From: an uncultured Oscillospiraceae bacterium | GTDB lineage: Bacteria; Bacillota; Clostridia; Oscillospirales; Ruminococcaceae | DNA length: 64,000 bases | NCBI GenBank assembly: GCA_934465295.1 | Contig: CAKSKU010000002.1 | Location: 124,001 to 188,000 of the forward strand | Direction of reading: 5' to 3' | Shown: piece after piece, positions 1 to 8,565 of the stretch | Layout: every line of letters begins with the position of its first letter | Position numbering within the stretch: the first letter of the stretch is position 1 | The notes under the pieces: generated by a model | What the model was told of the DNA's origin: nothing | What the model saw: the letters and a program-made list of their open reading frames with translations, nothing else | The model's database searches: none | Made by a program: the position numbers and the translations under genes

Positions 1-802
1 CGCCGTTTACCATTGCGCTGAGGTTTGATGACTGGTTCAGGTAGACATAAAGTCTGTGCTGAACGGTATAAAGTTCAGGCGAGTTGGAGTTGTAGATAAG
101 TGAATCCTGGAAGGAGTTCCAATGTCCTACTGCGCCGAATATTGCGATGGTTGCGAGGATAGGCTTTGAAAGCGGCCAGATTATCTTATAGAAGATCGTC
201 CAGTAGCCTGCGCCGTCGATGAACGCACTTTCCTCGATCTCGCCCGGAATAGATTCAACGTATGTCTTTACGAGAATGATATTATAAGGCGAAACGATAG
301 CAGGAATGATATAAACGAGGAACGTATTTGTAAGACCGAGCATCGAAAGGTTGAGGTATGTAGGGATAAGTCCTGCGTTGAAGTACATTGTGATAACGAG
401 GAATCTGTACCAGAACTTTCTGTGCCACATCTCCTGCTTTGTCATAAGGTAGCCTGCGAGTGCGGAGGCGAAAACCATAAGGACCGTACCGATGAGCGTT
501 CTGAGAATTGTTATGACGAATGAATTCCAGAGGTCGTTTACGTTCGCCATCATAATATAGTTCTGAATGGTGACCTGCTGCGGGAAGAACGTGATAACGC
601 CCTTTTTAACAAGCTCGTTGTTCGAGATAGTGTTGATGAAGATATAGTAGAATGGGAAAATACAGCTTAATGTGAACAGAATGAAGAACAGGTAGTTCAG
701 GATATTGAACACAATGTCTCCGGGAGTCAGCTTGATCTTCGTTGTATGCTCCTTGAAATAATTTTCTTCGGCTCTTTTTGACAGCTTTTCATCGTGAGTC
801 AT
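1..802 (-). CDS. Carbohydrate ABC transporter permease, LplC/YtcP type (3' end outside window)
   Basis: Integral membrane subunit of an oligosaccharide importer. The reading frame is open from an ATG at 802 to the window edge (267 codons seen), and an AAGGAGG ribosome binding site lies just upstream of that ATG. A first membrane helix covers roughly residues 33-59. The cytoplasmic EAA loop that docks with the ATPase is visible near residues 190-215 (EESAFIDGAGYWTIFYKII). Only the last few residues are missing. It follows the other permease by 14 bp, so the two are cotranscribed and probably form a heterodimer. The solute-binding protein is expected further left, outside the window. These importers usually borrow a shared MsmK-like ATPase, and none is encoded here. 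The exact sugar cannot be read from the sequence. Confidence 0.9.
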   Translation of the reverse strand, partial: MTHDEKLSKRAEENYFKEHTTKIKLTPGDIVFNILNYLFFILFTLSCIFPFYYIFINTISNNELVKKGVITFFPQQVTIQNYIMMANVNDLWNSFVITILRTLIGTVLMVFASALAGYLMTKQEMWHRKFWYRFLVITMYFNAGLIPTYLNLSMLGLTNTFLVYIIPAIVSPYNIILVKTYVESIPGEIEESAFIDGAGYWTIFYKIIWPLSKPILATIAIFGAVGHWNSFQDSLIYNSNSPELYTVQHRLYVYLNQSSNLSAMVNG

Positions 803-816
803 TTCAAACCGCCTCC

Positions 817-2307
817 TTATACAATGCTCTCGCCGCGGATAAGCTTAGATACGCTGTTAGCGGCAAAAAGAAGAATTACGCTGATAATGGACTTGACCAT
901 ACCGATAACGGTCGAGATCGGGATAAGTCCGCTTGTGATACCGAGGTTATAGACATAGAGGTCGAGAACTTCGATACTGTTCTTATTGATAGAATTGGAG
1001 AATACGAGGTACTGTTCCATACCGTTTGAAAGAATATTTGCGATGGACATAAGGAGAAGTACCATATATGTAGGGATAAGCTCAGGGATCGTGATATACC
1101 ACATCTTTGCGAAACGTCCTGCGCCGTCAACGGTAGCCGCTTCATAAAGCTGCTGGTCGATGCCCGAGATCGAAGCGATGTAGATGATAGCGCTCCAGCC
1201 AAGTCCCTTCCAAAGTCCCCATGCGAGCATCTTGAGCCACATATGCGAATCGCTCAGGAGGTAGTTTGTCATTGTCGGGTGACCGATCGATGTAAGGAAT
1301 GTGTTGATAAAGCCGTCAGTTGAGAAAATTGCAAGTGCGATAGCGTAAACAAGTACCCAGCTGATGAAGTTCGGGATAGTTGTGAATGTCTGTACTACTC
1401 TTCTGAAAGCGGTGTTCTTGATCTCGGAGAGGAAGATAGCGAATACCATCGGTACCCAGCTCGTTGCTATTCCGAGACCGCTCATTGCGAGTGTGTTCTT
1501 TACAACACGGACAACGTCTTTTCTCGTTGCTGCTGTATTGAAGAGTGACTTGAACCACTTTAAGCCGACGAACTTGTCCCAAGAGAGCGTTTCGCCCGAC
1601 TTATAATCGAAGAATGCGTATCTCCAGCCGAAGAGCGGCAGATAGCAGAATACGAATGCGAGAACGAGTATCGGGAGCATCATAAGGAAAAGTCTGTACT
1701 TTGCAGCCATTTCAGCTTTTTCGCCCTTTGTTGTCGGAACAAGTACAAGCTCAGCCGCAGAAATAAAGAGCGTTACGGCTGTAAGGACAACATAAAGCCA
1801 GAAAACAGCAGGGAAAGACGGGCTTGCCTTATCGAGCTTTTCCGAACCGAGGAGCATATCGTAGGAGCGGTATATTCCTATGAGTGCGCAAGCCTCGATA
1901 ACTGCGCCTGCGACAGTGAAGAACGTGCTTGTTTTCTTCATCTTGTTGTTTCCGAGCGACATACAAGTACCGACGATCATTATCACTACTGCGAAAATTA
2001 CTATAAGGCTGCTCACATTAAGGAGCCTGAAAGCAGCTTCGGGGACCCAGCCTCTTGTGAAAGCACGTCCGAACTCAGTAGTAAGTGTTTTGTAAGAAAC
2101 GCCGCAGGTGAAAAGCGACATATTCTTATTGATCTTTTCGGTTATTCTTGCTGCGTTGAAATTCGGGAAAAAGAGAATGATGATGTTTATCACCACTGAC
2201 GCACGGACGAACCAGAAAAGCACATCGCAGAGCTTTTCACGGGGTGAACGTTCAACGATCCTCTTGTTTGAACCGATATCGGCTGCTGATCTAACAGCAT
2301 CTGCCAT
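817..2307 (-). CDS. Carbohydrate ABC transporter permease, LplB type, with an extra N-terminal membrane domain
   Basis: Membrane subunit of the same importer, 496 residues. The start at 2307 is chosen because GGAGGTG sits 6 bases upstream; an upstream in-frame start at 2346 has no such site. Residues from about 195 to the end look like a normal LplB permease (about 300 residues), beginning with YRLFLMMLPILVLAFVF and carrying the EAA loop YEAATVDGAGRFAKMWYITI. The first 190 residues are an addition with about four hydrophobic segments, which is not usual for the family. The gene is first in its operon and diverges from an AraC regulator, which is the likely controller. The function of the extra domain is unknown. 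Confidence 0.88.
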   Translation of the reverse strand: MADAVRSAADIGSNKRIVERSPREKLCDVLFWFVRASVVINIIILFFPNFNAARITEKINKNMSLFTCGVSYKTLTTEFGRAFTRGWVPEAAFRLLNVSSLIVIFAVVIMIVGTCMSLGNNKMKKTSTFFTVAGAVIEACALIGIYRSYDMLLGSEKLDKASPSFPAVFWLYVVLTAVTLFISAAELVLVPTTKGEKAEMAAKYRLFLMMLPILVLAFVFCYLPLFGWRYAFFDYKSGETLSWDKFVGLKWFKSLFNTAATRKDVVRVVKNTLAMSGLGIATSWVPMVFAIFLSEIKNTAFRRVVQTFTTIPNFISWVLVYAIALAIFSTDGFINTFLTSIGHPTMTNYLLSDSHMWLKMLAWGLWKGLGWSAIIYIASISGIDQQLYEAATVDGAGRFAKMWYITIPELIPTYMVLLLMSIANILSNGMEQYLVFSNSINKNSIEVLDLYVYNLGITSGLIPISTVIGMVKSIISVILLFAANSVSKLIRGESIV

Positions 2308-2385
2308 TTTTCTGCACCTCCAAAGTCTTGAAAACGACCAAAGCACCTATTCAATACAAAAAGTACGAACAAAGCCTTGATTATT

Positions 2386-2567
2386 TTGTAAAAATATGCT
2401 ACAATGTAAACAAATTATATCACAGTTTTATCACCTTTACCATAAAAATAGCGACATTTTTTAGCACAATAATGACATAAACAAAATGTTGTAAAATCTA
2501 AACCGATTACATTGTAAGAAGTTACAAAAAACAACCGATAAACCGATTACATTGTATGATTCTACAA
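2386..2567. promoter_or_regulatory. Divergent control region with two copies of a palindromic operator
   Basis: An 18-bp direct repeat, taaaccgattacattgta, occurs at 2499-2516 and 2539-2556, exactly 40 bp apart. Each copy leads into the palindrome TTGTA-N6-TACAA, at 2512-2527 and 2552-2567. A related inverted half-site, tacaatgtaaac, lies at 2400-2411 on the permease side. The sites sit between the permease operon and the AraC gene and are the natural binding sites for that regulator. This is inference from position and symmetry. Confidence 0.6.
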
Positions 2568-2586
2568 AAAGCAGGAAAATTACAAA

Positions 2587-3444
2587 ATGAAAGTATTTCA
2601 CCTTAAAGAATTCACGGGAGACAGCGGTTTCCCTTTCCATATTCTGCAGGATAATCACGAAAACACCTTCCCTATCCACAGCCACGCAGACTTTATCGAG
2701 CTTGCGATAGTCATAGGCGGAAGCGCATCGCACATTGTCGATGATGAGTGCTTTCCGATAAAAAAAGGCGATGTTTTCACTATCGGCACGAATATGTCGC
2801 ACGGCTTTTCCGAAGCCGTCGGGTTCAGGATATGCAATATAATGTTCAGTCAGGAGGCTTTTTTCGGCGAACATTCGGATATATGCGATTCGCCGAGCTT
2901 CCGTTCGCTTTTTTATGGGAAGAACGGACTCCAGACTAAGCTGACGCTGCCGCCCGAGGAGTTTATCCGTGTCTGCGAGATACTGAAAATGCTCCAAACG
3001 GAGTACAGCAGCGAATCGGACGGGCGTGAAACGCTGATACGCTCCTATTTTATGATGCTGACGGTGATGCTTTCACGGCTCTATGCTTCAAAGGAGTCGG
3101 GCAAGAGCCGAAGTGCCGAGAACATCACGGCTGCGGCTGAATTCATCGAGCGAAACTTCGCCGAAAAGCTCACCCTTGATTCGATAGCCGAGGTAACGCA
3201 CTATTCCTCACGCCATTTTGTGCGCATTTTCACCGAGACCTATCACCAGACGCCGCAGGAATACATTCTCTCGCTGCGACTCCGCCGAGCGTTCAGCCTG
3301 CTTGAAGAGGGCGAGCTTTCCATCGAGGAAACGGCGCAGCAGAGCGGCTTCGGCGACGGAAACTACTTCTGCCGCGTATTCAAAAAGCAGACGGGCATGA
3401 CCCCGGGCGAATACCGCCGCACGGCACAGCAGAGAAAGAACTGA
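2587..3444 (+). CDS. AraC-family transcriptional regulator with N-terminal cupin sensor
   Basis: DNA-binding regulator of 285 residues. An N-terminal cupin-like ligand domain (about residues 15-95, with the PIHSHADFIELAIVIGG strand) is followed by a linker and a C-terminal pair of helix-turn-helix motifs (about residues 185-285: LTLDSIAEVTHYSSRHFVRIF, then IEETAQQSGFGDGNYFCRVFKK). This is the standard layout of sugar-responsive AraC activators. It diverges from the sugar permease operon, with paired palindromes between, so it probably controls that operon and perhaps itself. The effector is unknown. The endonuclease III gene starts 11 bp after its stop, so some readthrough is likely although the functions are unrelated. 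Confidence 0.9.
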   Translation: MKVFHLKEFTGDSGFPFHILQDNHENTFPIHSHADFIELAIVIGGSASHIVDDECFPIKKGDVFTIGTNMSHGFSEAVGFRICNIMFSQEAFFGEHSDICDSPSFRSLFYGKNGLQTKLTLPPEEFIRVCEILKMLQTEYSSESDGRETLIRSYFMMLTVMLSRLYASKESGKSRSAENITAAAEFIERNFAEKLTLDSIAEVTHYSSRHFVRIFTETYHQTPQEYILSLRLRRAFSLLEEGELSIEETAQQSGFGDGNYFCRVFKKQTGMTPGEYRRTAQQRKN

Positions 3445-3455
3445 AAGGATATACC

Positions 3456-4106
3456 ATGACCAAAAAAGAAAGAGCGGCGGCTGCCGTTGAGGGGCTGGAA
3501 AAGCTTTACCCCGATGCGATTTGCTCGCTTGTTTACGAAAAGCCTTATGAGCTGATGATAGCGACCCGTCTTTCGGCGCAATGCACGGACGCAAGGGTCA
3601 ACATCGTCACAAAGGAGCTTTTTGCGAAGTTCCCCACCCTGAAAAGCTTTGCCGATGCAAAATGGGAGGACATCGCAGAGATCGTTCGCCCATGCGGACT
3701 TTACAAGACTAAAGCACAGAGCATTGCCGAGATGGCGCATACGCTGTATTACGACCTTAACGGAGTTCTTCCCGACACGGTGGAGGAGCTTATAAAGCTT
3801 CCCGGCATCGGCAGAAAGACCGCCAACCTCATCGTGGGGGACGTTTTCCACAAGCCTGCGGTCGTGACGGACACGCATTTCATACGGATATGTGGCAGGC
3901 TTGGACTCACTGCGAACACTGAGCCGCAAAAGGTCGAGGACGATCTGCGGAAGCTTCTTCCACCCGAGAAAAGCTCCGACTTCTGCCACAGGATAGTTCT
4001 TTTCGGGCGTGAATACTGCTGCGCAAGAAACCCAAAATGTGACGTCTGTCCGCTAAAAGATCAACTCGGCGAATACAAATGCAAGCTAAAGGACAAGAAA
4101 GCATAA
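3456..4106 (+). CDS. nth: Endonuclease III, DNA glycosylase/AP lyase
   Basis: Base-excision repair enzyme removing oxidised pyrimidines, 216 residues, the usual length. The helix-hairpin-helix LPGIGRKTAN holds the catalytic lysine K121, and the catalytic aspartate is D139 in VVTDTH. Three cysteines of the C-terminal iron-sulphur site are in place (C188-x6-C195-x2-C198), but the expected fourth position, 204, is leucine and the next cysteine is C209. The cluster may therefore be rearranged or absent. The start has GAAAGGA upstream. The stop TAA is directly followed by the recQ ATG, so the two repair genes are translationally coupled. Confidence 0.93.
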   Translation: MTKKERAAAAVEGLEKLYPDAICSLVYEKPYELMIATRLSAQCTDARVNIVTKELFAKFPTLKSFADAKWEDIAEIVRPCGLYKTKAQSIAEMAHTLYYDLNGVLPDTVEELIKLPGIGRKTANLIVGDVFHKPAVVTDTHFIRICGRLGLTANTEPQKVEDDLRKLLPPEKSSDFCHRIVLFGREYCCARNPKCDVCPLKDQLGEYKCKLKDKKA

Positions 4107-6365
4107 ATGAACAAATATGAAGTTTTGAAACAGTATTTCGGACACGATGATTTCCGAAGCGGTCAGTCCGAGATAATCGATAATATCCTCGCAGGAAAGG
4201 ACGTTCTTGCAATAATGCCGACAGGCGCAGGAAAATCTGTCTGCTACCAGGTCCCTGCGATGCTCCTTGACGGGATAACGATAGTCATTTCGCCGCTCAT
4301 CTCGCTGATGAAGGATCAGGTCGAGAGCCTTGTCCAGTCGGGCATCCGTGCGGCTTACATAAACAGCTCGCTCAACGCTTCACAGTACCGTGAGGTCATC
4401 CGCCGTGCCGAAAACGGCGAATACAAGCTTATCTACGTTGCCCCAGAGCGGCTCGTCACCGACAGCTTTCTCGCCTTTTCCGAGAACAGCAATATCTCAA
4501 TGGTAACGGTCGATGAATCGCACTGTGTTTCGCAGTGGGGTCAGGATTTCCGCCCGAGCTATCTTAAGATCCCCGAGTTCATCGGAAAGCTTTCACGCCG
4601 CCCTATCGTGACAGCTTTCACAGCAACAGCGACCGAACACGTTAAGGAGGACATTTCCTCGCTGCTCGGACTGAACTCACCTTTCACAATAACAACAGGC
4701 TTTGATCGACAGAACCTCTACTTCGAGGTGCGCAGACCTGCCGAACGCCTTAACGAGCTTATGAAGATCGTTGACGAGAACCGAGGAAAAAGCACTATCG
4801 TCTACTGCGCAACGAGAAAAAACGTTGAGACCGTCTGCGATGCTTTGTGCGAAAAAGGCTACTCGGCGACCCGTTACCACGCAGGACTTTCGGACGATGA
4901 ACGCCGCCGAAATCAGGACGCTTTCCTCTACGACAAATGCGGCATAATGGTCGCAACGAACGCTTTCGGAATGGGCATTGACAAGTCGAACGTTTCGCTC
5001 ATCATACATTACAATATGCCGAAAAATATCGAAAGCTACTATCAGGAGGCTGGCAGAGCGGGACGTGACGGCGAGCCTGCAAGCTGCATACTTCTTTACA
5101 GCGGGCAGGACGTTGCGCTCGCTCGTTTTCTCATCGAAAATTCCAATGACGGCAATGAGAAACTCACCGAGCAGGAAAAAGCCGAGCTGCGTTCCCGTGA
5201 TTATGAACGACTTAAGCAGATGACTTTTTATGCAACGACCACCGATTGTCTCCGTGCGAGCATACTCAGATATTTCGGGGAAAAACCGCCCGTTTTCTGC
5301 GGTCACTGCTCGAACTGCTGCACAAGCTTTGAAACGGTCGATATCACCACCGAGGCGCAAAAGATAATAAGCTGCGTTTACCGCGTATGCAACCACAACG
5401 GACGCTATCTCGGCAAGGCTGCGATAACGGACATTCTCCGCGGCTCAAAGGCGGAAAAGCTCAAACAGAACGGCTATGACACGCTCTCGACATACGGCAT
5501 AATGGCTGATGTTCCCACCCACAGGGTAAGGCTCATCATCGACAACCTTATCGAAAAAGGGTATCTCAATGTGCGTGGGGGCGACTATCCCGTTGTCGTT
5601 CCGACAGACCTTGCAGCCGCTGCGATAAGGTCGGGACAGCGGTTTGAGATGAAGCTGCCGAAGGAAGTCCGCCGCATCACAGCAAAGGAAAAGCCTGCGG
5701 AGTTCCCTGTCAATGCGGAGCTGCTCTCAAAGCTGAAGCTGAAGCGAATGGACATCGCCGAAAGAGCGCATATCCCTGCCTACCTCGTTTTCACCGATGC
5801 GACGCTTCGTGATATGTGCCGCAGAATGCCATCCACTCCGGAGGAGCTTCTAAGCGTTTCGGGCATCAGCCGACAGAAATGCACAAATTACGGCGAAGAG
5901 ATCCTTACTATTATAAAAGAATATCTGCCAAAGAATAAAAACAGCTCGGCTGCCGCAAAGCAAACGGTCGATCCGAAGCTTTTCTCAATGCTAAAGGAAA
6001 AGCGGCTGGAGCTTGCACAGAAAGCGAATATCCCCGCATTCATCGTTTTCAGCGATGCTGCACTTCGGGATATGTGCCTTAAAATGCCGAAAAATACCGA
6101 GGAATTTCTCGGGGTATCGGGTGTAGGCCCTCAGAAATGCGAAAGTTACAGCGAGGATTTTCTTGCCGTTATAAGGAAATTTTCGGGTGAGGCGGAAAGT
6201 GACGGCTCGCAGTCCGATATCAAGGGCGGTTGGACGGTCGATGAAACCGAACGCCTGCGTGACGAGGTAGAAAAGGGACTTTCTCTTACGCAGATAAGCG
6301 CCCGTCACGGCAGACCCGCAAACGATATCCGCAAGCGTTTGAACGAAACGGGAATACTTAGGTGA
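4107..6365 (+). CDS. recQ: RecQ-family ATP-dependent DNA helicase with tandem HRDC domains
   Basis: 3'-5' DNA helicase of 752 residues, compared with about 600 for typical RecQ. Helicase motif I is MPTGAGKS (residues 37-44), the DEAH-type box is DESH (about 137), and motif VI QEAGRAGRDG lies near 318. The zinc site follows near residues 383-408 (CLRAS, then CGHCSNCC), then a winged-helix RQC region. Two HRDC-like domains follow in tandem (about 535-600 and 620-690) with closely similar sequences (AHIPAYLVFTDATLRDMC and ANIPAFIVFSDAALRDMC), which suggests an internal duplication. The last 45 residues look like a small helical tail (GLSLTQISARHGRPANDIRK). The start codon abuts the nth stop. Confidence 0.93.
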   Translation: MNKYEVLKQYFGHDDFRSGQSEIIDNILAGKDVLAIMPTGAGKSVCYQVPAMLLDGITIVISPLISLMKDQVESLVQSGIRAAYINSSLNASQYREVIRRAENGEYKLIYVAPERLVTDSFLAFSENSNISMVTVDESHCVSQWGQDFRPSYLKIPEFIGKLSRRPIVTAFTATATEHVKEDISSLLGLNSPFTITTGFDRQNLYFEVRRPAERLNELMKIVDENRGKSTIVYCATRKNVETVCDALCEKGYSATRYHAGLSDDERRRNQDAFLYDKCGIMVATNAFGMGIDKSNVSLIIHYNMPKNIESYYQEAGRAGRDGEPASCILLYSGQDVALARFLIENSNDGNEKLTEQEKAELRSRDYERLKQMTFYATTTDCLRASILRYFGEKPPVFCGHCSNCCTSFETVDITTEAQKIISCVYRVCNHNGRYLGKAAITDILRGSKAEKLKQNGYDTLSTYGIMADVPTHRVRLIIDNLIEKGYLNVRGGDYPVVVPTDLAAAAIRSGQRFEMKLPKEVRRITAKEKPAEFPVNAELLSKLKLKRMDIAERAHIPAYLVFTDATLRDMCRRMPSTPEELLSVSGISRQKCTNYGEEILTIIKEYLPKNKNSSAAAKQTVDPKLFSMLKEKRLELAQKANIPAFIVFSDAALRDMCLKMPKNTEEFLGVSGVGPQKCESYSEDFLAVIRKFSGEAESDGSQSDIKGGWTVDETERLRDEVEKGLSLTQISARHGRPANDIRKRLNETGILR

Positions 6366-6393
6366 AAATTTCGGAAAAACCACAAAATTTTTC

Positions 6394-6422
6394 TGTACAA
6401 GCGGAAATTTTTATGCTATAAT
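6394..6422 (+). promoter_or_regulatory. Putative sigma-A promoter
   Basis: TGTACA at 6394-6399 and TATAAT at 6417-6422 are separated by 17 bp, just after the recQ stop and before the YtpQ-like gene. The -10 is consensus and the -35 is weak. Confidence 0.5.
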
Positions 6423-6459
6423 ATTAGGTGAATTTTTGTAATGAAAGAGGGTGCTGCGC

Positions 6460-7281
6460 TTGAACGGGCTTATGGAAAAGCTGAATGACGTTCTGAAAAA
6501 GGATAAATTCGGTTCGGAATTTAAAAATCTGCTGAAAAAGCACAGTCTTACCGTTTCCGAAAAGAACGGCGACCTCTATCGGCTGACGAACGGCGTTTCC
6601 GACTTTTCCCTCGACACCGCAAAGGCACGTTCGGAATATGAAAGCACACCTTCGCCCGAGCTTTTAGCTTCGCTTATGCAGAAGCTTGAGCTTGAGATAG
6701 ATATGGAGATACGGATGGTATCGTTCACGAACGGTCAGGAGTTCCTGCGGCTTGCGATAATGCGTGAAAAGGACATTCGCCCCGGTATGATAAGTGCCGA
6801 ATTTGCAGGAGGACTCTGCAAGGTCATTGTCTGCACCGCCGATGATACGGAGCTTCGCCCTCTTGACGAGGCGATACTGAAACGCTGGGGAATGCCCCGT
6901 GAGGTCATTTTCTCCGTTGCCGACAGAAATATGTGCAGGCTGCTTGCCAAGACCAAGGTCAAGAAAACGAGCATCGCCGAGGGTGTGAATGCGATGGAAT
7001 TTGACCTGCCGTGCAAGCATCTTGGCGTTTCGTTCATTCTCTGCAATGATTTCCGTCAGGTCGTCTATAATTATATGGGTGCGAAATTTCTCGTCGTTGC
7101 ACCGTCCTGCGAAAGTATTCTCATACTTGAAAATATAACGAACAATATCCTCGAAAAGCTCGGGAAAGAGATCGTCCGTGAGTTCAAACGCTCACAAAAT
7201 CCGCTTACAACGGACGTTTTCCTTTTCACTCCCGATAAAATACAGATCGCAGGACATTTTTCCGTTAAAAGCGATAAATAA
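6460..7281 (+). CDS. YtpQ-like DUF1444 family protein
   Basis: Soluble protein of 273 residues with no signal peptide or membrane helix. The overall length and the C-terminal pattern (RPLDEAILKRWGM in the middle, then FLVVAPSCESILILENITN) resemble the DUF1444/YtpQ family, whose biochemical role is not known. Start choice: the GTG at 6451 overlaps the AAAGAGGG ribosome binding site, so a TTG at 6460 is preferred; the ATG at 6472 is a fallback. It has its own -10 element upstream and is followed 20 bp later by the leucine-rich-repeat protein gene. The family assignment is by eye. Confidence 0.65.
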   Translation: MNGLMEKLNDVLKKDKFGSEFKNLLKKHSLTVSEKNGDLYRLTNGVSDFSLDTAKARSEYESTPSPELLASLMQKLELEIDMEIRMVSFTNGQEFLRLAIMREKDIRPGMISAEFAGGLCKVIVCTADDTELRPLDEAILKRWGMPREVIFSVADRNMCRLLAKTKVKKTSIAEGVNAMEFDLPCKHLGVSFILCNDFRQVVYNYMGAKFLVVAPSCESILILENITNNILEKLGKEIVREFKRSQNPLTTDVFLFTPDKIQIAGHFSVKSDK

Positions 7282-7301
7282 TCTGAAAGGAACATATTAC
7301 T

Positions 7302-8474
7302 ATGGCAAAAAACAAGAAAAGAGCCGGCAAAAGCTACACTCCGACTCCGCAGAAGAAGAACAGAAGCCTTGCATTCAAAATAATCATGGTCATTCTCGCA
7401 GTTGCGCTTGCGGCAGGCATAATCATAATGCCGATCGAGTCATCGATACGTGCTTTTGCCGAGGAAGCAGAGGGCAGCTCTCTCACGGTCGAAGCGTTTG
7501 AAACAGGCAAGCTTGCCGATGCTATTTCCGAAGCCGCAGACGGCACGGATCACAACTTTATCACGAAAATATGCGTTATGAGCGGAACGCTTGACGCTTC
7601 GGACTGGAGTGCGCTCAACGCTATCCCGAACCTTGAATACATCGAGCTTGCAAAGACCGATACAGAGGACGGCATTATCCCCGATAACGCTCTCCCCTAC
7701 CGCAATCAGCTCCGCTTTATCAGCCTTCCGAAGAACACCGTTGAGATCGGCGACAACGCTTTCAACAGCAACAGAAAGCTTGAAAAGATATCAATGCCGA
7801 ACACTGTTGCAAAGGTCGGAAACAACGCCTTTGAAGCCTGTGAAGCACTTGCGGAAATGCCCAATTCGGTCGGTATAACCTCGTTCGGCGAGGGTGCTTT
7901 CAGGGACTGCAAAAGCTTTGAGAACTTCACGGTCTCGCCCGAGGTAACGGACATTCCCGCAAATGCTTTCGGCAAGTGCGGCTTTTCAGAGATGATCATA
8001 GGACCATCAGTAACATCGGTCGGTGACGGTGCTTTTGCTGACTGCAATAACCTCACCGATATTTATGTTTATGCCGAAAATGCGCCGTCGGTAAACGCTT
8101 CGAGCGCATTTATGAACGTCGGCGGAACTGTTCACGTTTACCCCGACAGCGCAGAAAGCTACACAGCTTGGGAATACAATAACCTCAAAGTCACAGGCGA
8201 TCTTGACGGCGAATATCCCGTTGAAGCTCCCGAGCCTGCCGAAGTAACGGAAGCCGCCGAAACTAAGGACTCATCGGAAAACGAAGCAGCAGTGACCGAA
8301 GAAACCTCAGCCGAAACAGAACAGACTGAGCAGACCGAAGCTGCCGAGACCGCAGAAGCTCCTGCACCGCAGAGCAGTGGTTTAAGCGTTGGCGTTGTTG
8401 TCGTCATCGTTGCAATGGCTGTTGTTATCGCAGTTCTTGCAACTATACTTGTTATGAAGTCTAAAAAATCATAA
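7302..8474 (+). CDS. BspA-type leucine-rich-repeat surface protein with two membrane anchors
   Basis: Extracytoplasmic repeat protein of 390 residues. A lysine-rich N-terminus precedes a membrane segment (about residues 25-45, IIMVILAVALAAGIIIM). Around residues 120-265 lie several LRR_5 repeats of the form 'xxIGDNAFNSNRKLEKISMP', the Treponema/BspA class found in many gut Firmicutes. A low-complexity stretch rich in Glu, Ala and Thr follows (about 305-355), then a C-terminal membrane helix (VGVVVVIVAMAVVIAVLATIL) and a lysine tail. Proteins of this class mediate surface binding or adhesion; the partner is unknown. The operon ends in a hairpin after this gene. Confidence 0.8.
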   Translation: MAKNKKRAGKSYTPTPQKKNRSLAFKIIMVILAVALAAGIIIMPIESSIRAFAEEAEGSSLTVEAFETGKLADAISEAADGTDHNFITKICVMSGTLDASDWSALNAIPNLEYIELAKTDTEDGIIPDNALPYRNQLRFISLPKNTVEIGDNAFNSNRKLEKISMPNTVAKVGNNAFEACEALAEMPNSVGITSFGEGAFRDCKSFENFTVSPEVTDIPANAFGKCGFSEMIIGPSVTSVGDGAFADCNNLTDIYVYAENAPSVNASSAFMNVGGTVHVYPDSAESYTAWEYNNLKVTGDLDGEYPVEAPEPAEVTEAAETKDSSENEAAVTEETSAETEQTEQTEAAETAEAPAPQSSGLSVGVVVVIVAMAVVIAVLATILVMKSKKS

Positions 8475-8484
8475 GGAATAAATA

Positions 8485-8545
8485 TCCGTCAAAAAATTAT
8501 TACATAATAATACTATTATAATAATTTTGCTGACGGAATTTTTAT
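8485..8545 (+). terminator. Intrinsic terminator
   Basis: TCCGTCA (8485-8491) pairs with TGACGGA (8531-8537), extended by AT-rich pairs inside the stem and followed by a T-rich run. It separates the repeat-protein gene from the MoxR operon. Confidence 0.65.
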
Positions 8546-8565
8546 AAAAAGACTTGGAGAAAATT

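Noticed and set aside
817..2346. Upstream start of the LplB-type permease at 2346
   Set aside because: The GGAGGTG ribosome binding site lies between that start and the ATG at 2307, which is therefore preferred.
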